From contig OZ234495.1 in assembly GCA_965153455.1 (NCBI GenBank), forward strand, positions 6,696,001 through 6,760,000: 64,000 nt of DNA, read 5' to 3'. Position numbers and translations under genes: made by a program. The notes beneath the pieces were generated by a model. The model searched no databases. It was not told where the DNA came from and was given only the letters and a program-made list of their open reading frames with translations. Shown here piece after piece: positions 60,001 through 64,000 of the stretch. The DNA comes from Sphagnum compactum (lineage: Eukaryota > Bryophyta > Sphagnopsida > Sphagnales). The first letter of the stretch is position 1. Each line of letters opens with the position of its first letter.

Positions 60001-60127
60001 CGCAGCAGTAACGCTGTGCACCTGCACACAAAAAAAGTGTAACAAATATAATCTGACTGCTGCTCACTGTTTCTGATTGGCTCATCATAATAATTGGTCC
60101 AGGTGGTTTGCTATTAGTAGTTTCCTA
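60001..60127. repeat. Partial second copy of the MITE interior
   Basis: Aligns with about 59740-59870. Shared words include TGTGCACCT, TCTGATTGG-TC-ATCATAAT and GTGGTTTGCTATTAGTAGTT. It directly abuts the right end of the first element, so two related elements were inserted next to or into each other. Confidence 0.75.
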
Positions 60128-60964
60128 AAAGAAGTGAGATATTGCTGGGTGCTCATTTGAGTGCAAAATGTGTTTAGGGTTTCAGCAATCACATGGGTGT
60201 CGTCTGTCTACCTAGCTATGTGACAATTGCAAAATGCAGAATTGTTACTGGGGCGGGGAGGACGACGACGACGAAGTTCTCTTTGTTCAAGAGGATGGTG
60301 GCAAGCTCTCGTGAGCATTTCAAGATTCCAGCAACAGAGTGAGAAGCTTTTGGGGGAGCTCACTAACTCTCTTGCATTGATTAGGGTTTTAAAGGAGATA
60401 TGGGAGCTCACAGTCTTTGCGTTGTTTAGGGTTTCAAAAGGGGATGAGATTATTCAACACAAAATAAATTCTGCTGCTTGCATTACATGGGAATTCCCAT
60501 GTTAGCTTTTAGTAGTGATGGATAAATGATGCCAAGAGTTTTCAAGATGAATATTACAGTTAGTGCACTTGTATTATATTGTTTGTGGTAATATGGTGCA
60601 GGATCAGCGAGTTTGTCTGTTGTATTTTTTCCAGACACAGTTTCTGGGTGTCTGTTGGTGTTGAGACAATTCTCTTTATAATGCAATTCTCATTGAAAGT
60701 TTTAAGGGATGAAACATCGTATCTACTGCACATGTATGTTGTTATATGGTGTTGGATCAGAATGGGATAGAAGAAAGTGCTTGGGTGTTGTAGGGTTTGA
60801 TCATGCAAGAGTCCTTTCTATATTTTGCAAGAATCTCAGACCATTTCAGCCTGATGGGTTCAATGGTTTCTGGATCTTATATCCATGAATTGTGGGTGAA
60901 AGTGATTTGACTTCATGCTGGTACACTGCTCTTGCAGCGGATTACTATTATTATTAGCAAGAGA

Positions 60965-63891
60965 ATGAAAATGTCTTTGTGTGACTCTGCTTTGTCACCC
61001 ACAGTGAAGGAGGTGCAAGGTATTATTGATGCATGTGAGTCCATCGACTGTAGCCATGTTGTGATAAATCCCCCTGGTTTTATTCTTCTGAAATTCTGTT
61101 TGTTTATTTCATTGTTTAGGGATTCTGATTGTCGTTGGGAAGTTAGAACCAAAAGTCTTTCCTTCTTCTTTGCTTGAAATTTCTAGTCACAGATGGCTTG
61201 AATTTCTCTTAAAGTTTTGCTAGATATTATGTATTGGAAGGTGCTCAACTGACGTCTGCTTTTGTCATGATTTGGCGGCCCCCTATGCCCTGAAAAGAGC
61301 AGTGGATGAACCATTGAAGCGCTCTTTTGAGGTAAATATCAGCTTTTGTGTTTTCAAGCTTTCTAAAAGACCATCTTGTTCCAGATGTTCCTAGGTAAGT
61401 GCAAGAATTTCAGAGGTCTGCAGACAAGGATACATTTATCTTTTACTTTTTGCCATCCCATTTTGTTGATCCTCAAATGTGGAGTATGTTTTAGTGCCTC
61501 ATACCCTCCTTGGTTATACATTGAGAGATGTTGGATGCACTTAGGGCAATGTATGCTTTATTCCTATGCTTCTGGGTCAAAGAAAGGCCCAGAAATTGGC
61601 AAAGAAAAACCCCATTATTGTGCACTAACCCCTCATTCATGCACATATAAACCCTTTATTTTCCAGCACTAAAGCATTTTAAAAATGCAGCACTCCTTGC
61701 ACTTGGGAATCTATGGATGCCTCATGTGCATGTAAAAGTCTCAGTTTTATTAATGAGAGTTGGTCTACAGAAGTTAATATCAAATGATGACTTCTGATTT
61801 AGCCATAAAATAGCTGCCAGGTTCTAGAAGTGGTTCTATCCACCAAACTCATAGCATGATACTTCGATTTGGGTCCCTTACAGTCTTATTGAAAGAGGCT
61901 CATCTAAAGTCGTGGTAACAAACCATGTTTGCAAATTGGAGTGATAGCCCTTGCAAGAACTTCATAACATTTGTCATTTAATCTTGGCTTTGGGAAACTC
62001 TGGTAGAATGTGAACGTTGGATACCCACAGTTCACTGTTGAGCGTTTTCTCAGAGCACGAGATCAAGATGTTGTCAAGGCAAGCAAGATGGTGAGTTTGC
62101 TCATGGATGGGAACCACTTTTTAGTGAATGATTAGATCTTGGGAGGTAATGGTGTTCTATTTTCAACATTTGATGTTTGCTTATATAATCAGGCTATACA
62201 CAACCACATATACTGATCACATATTTTCTGCTGTACATGATGTGCAGTTAATAACTTGTCTTCAGTGGAGAGTTGACAATCAGATTGACAGTATCCTTTC
62301 TGTGATTCTTCAGACCTGATCCTATAATTGAACATGTAGCATCATGGATTTTCCGGTTGAAACACTGTTGGCAAAACCATGGGCATAATAACAGTTAAGG
62401 CTTCTTTGTGAAACCTACCCCCCAATGAACGAGAAGGTCCTCTGGAAAATTCCCAATGGTCAGAAACTGTGCAATCTTTCATGAATGACACACCTTTTGT
62501 TGTCTTGGCAGAGACCCATATCTCCAAAAGAAATATATGATACCATTCGAGAATCATATCTAATGGGTTTTTGTGGGAATTGTAAGAAGGCAAGCTGCTT
62601 AAACTAACTATCGTTTTCTTGTGACAATCTCTGCCCTTGAGTAGTTCACTTGTTAGTGGTTGCACCGTAAGTCAGTAGGCCAAATCTTAATCCTAAGGCT
62701 ATCATAAGCTTGAGCTTGTAATTCTTGGACCAACGAGTCTTGTTGAGAGATCTGAATTCACTTGGAGGATTGATGATAAGCCCATTTCTTAGTCATTTGT
62801 GAAATATCAGTGTATTATGTTTTGTAGGGTCGACCAGTGTTTGCAGTCGGCGTGGGGAAAAGCACCTTTGACAAAGTTCCTGTATGATGTAAAACCCAAT
62901 TGAATTCTGCAAGCATGTGTACTTTAGAAACTGGCAATAATTGACTTGTTATGATGATGACGATGAAGAAGTCAATTCAGTGTATATGCTAGATTTACAT
63001 AATGGATTTGAACTCTGTAGACATAATAACACCTTGCACAACAACACAGTTTATCTCTATTGAACATGGTAGTATGGTTGGTGCACATGTTAAATCAATT
63101 GCAAGTGTATCACGTCTCATAATTGCAACTTTCTGAATATTATTAGTCTTCTGTTTCATGTGTCACTTATCTCTTCTGACAATGGCAAACTTTTGGCAGG
63201 TAGACAAATATGTGCAATCTCACATACAGATGAATGAGTACAGGGACAAAGTAATGCTTGTGAGTGACCATTCAAGAGGCGGAGTTGAATGCTGCAAGTT
63301 GATCTCAATTTCTAACAGCGGTCAACCGGCTTGACTGTAGATTTGTCAGCACAATTGTGCACGTTTTTTTTCATCTTGCTTCTTCTTGATCCAGCTTTTA
63401 TTCTTTTAATCCAGAATGGGTTGTTTGGGGGTTTTATACAGCCTGAAATGCGTATGAAGAGCCAACAGTATGTAGGCACTTGCGTGAAGATTTTTGATAT
63501 GACAGGCCTTGGGTTTTCAGCCTTTACTCGGATCAAGGTATTAACTGCCATTGCGACTGTGGACGATTTGAATTACCCAGAGAAAACCGATGTCTACTAT
63601 ATTGTCAATGCACCATATGTGTTCTCTGCATGTTGGAAGGTATGTAGTCACCTCATTATTGCAACTAGCATAACAGTATTATTTTTCTTGTCTGTTTTCT
63701 TAGACTGTAATTACGTTTGCCCTGAGATGGAACCACTGGATGCATCAGGGTCTCCGCCACAAATTCACTAAATCCTTATGTCACATTTCAAGTCTATGAT
63801 GTCTTTGCAGGCAGTCAAACCAATGTTACAAGATAAGACAAAGCAGAAGGTGCAAATCTTGAAAGATAATGGAAGGGATGAACTTCTTGAG
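60965..63891 (+). CDS. SEC14-like (CRAL-TRIO) lipid-transfer protein, 3' end outside window
   Basis: Plant SEC14-like proteins of this subgroup bind and exchange phosphatidylinositol and other lipids in the cytosol. Nine exons are seen: 60965-61019, 61300-61331, 62007-62090, 62248-62301, 62512-62589, 62828-62881, 63200-63259, 63442-63639 and 63811-63891. They give 232 residues so far, all in phase. Features in order: VDEPLKRSFE, then the CRAL-TRIO N-terminal helix (QFTVERFLRARDQDVVKASK), then CLQWRVDNQIDSIL. The lipid-binding core reads VFAVGVGKSTFDK, YVQSHIQMNEYRDKV, VKIFDMTGLGFSAF and DDLNYPEKTDVYYIVNAPY with FSACWK. The usual C-terminal SLPHFCRR block would lie beyond 64000. Intron 5 needs a GC donor (AAG|GCAAGC); a nearby GT donor (GGGAATT|GTAAGA) would break frame. 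The first coding exon follows an AG acceptor at about 60940, so an untranslated exon near 60200-60500 is likely. Confidence 0.92.
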
Positions 63892-64000
63892 GTAACTTCA
63901 CTACCTTGTTTGCAGTTTAGATGTTTTAATTTCTGGAATCCTCAATTCTTGTCTCATGAGTAGAGCAGCAATCTTTAGCTTTTTTGACACAAGCTTAGGT

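Noticed and set aside
60227-60505. 92-codon open frame before the SEC14-like gene
   Set aside because: Not similar to the N-terminus of the family. It more likely belongs to a spliced 5' untranslated exon.
62342-62665. 107-codon minus-strand frame inside SEC14
   Set aside because: Spans an intron and exon 5 of the plus-strand gene; no domain.

Overview
The window is nuclear DNA of a land plant or close streptophyte relative. The evidence is multi-exon genes with short GT-AG introns (mostly 80-550 bases), plant-type families (NIN-like protein, PI4K-alpha with the plant-type catalytic C-terminus, plant SEC14-like), TTTAGGG telomere-type motifs, and long AT-rich gene-free stretches with decayed retroelements. 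I cannot name the species. A non-seed plant is my guess, resting only on gene structure and overall look.

Layout. 0-0.5 kb: frameshifted remnant of a NIN-like (RWP-RK) transcription factor. 3.9-5.6 kb (-): membrane-anchored LysM protein. 9.2 kb (-): tRNA gene. 10-12.5 kb (+): mitochondrial J-like protein related to TCAIM (DUF4460/DUF4461). 12.5-27.6 kb: AT-rich desert with a stop-riddled coding fossil (15.5-16.0 kb, -), a tandem duplication, two strong hairpins, a GC-rich island and a very old Ty1/copia element (22.35-25.24 kb, +). 28.5-41.5 kb (+): intact 26-exon phosphatidylinositol 4-kinase alpha gene, 2128 residues. 43-47.3 kb: unidentified coding-like segments. 48.6-50.9 kb (+): snRNP core protein SmF, whose last intron carries a tandem array that looks like three box C/D snoRNA genes. 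53.5-56.9 kb (-): THEP1-type nucleoside-triphosphatase whose P-loop is completed by a 16-base micro-exon. 59.2-60.1 kb: non-autonomous transposon-like repeats. 61-64 kb (+): SEC14-like lipid-transfer protein, running off the right edge.

Functional links are loose. PI4K-alpha and the SEC14-like protein both act on phosphoinositides; SmF and the putative snoRNAs are both RNA-processing factors. I see no operon-like or cluster logic. All gene models were built by hand from splice sites, reading phase and remembered family sequence. Three of about 50 placed introns (PI4K intron 1, SmF intron 3, SEC14 intron 5) need GC-AG splicing. The most interesting items are the intronic snoRNA-like array and the P-loop micro-exon.
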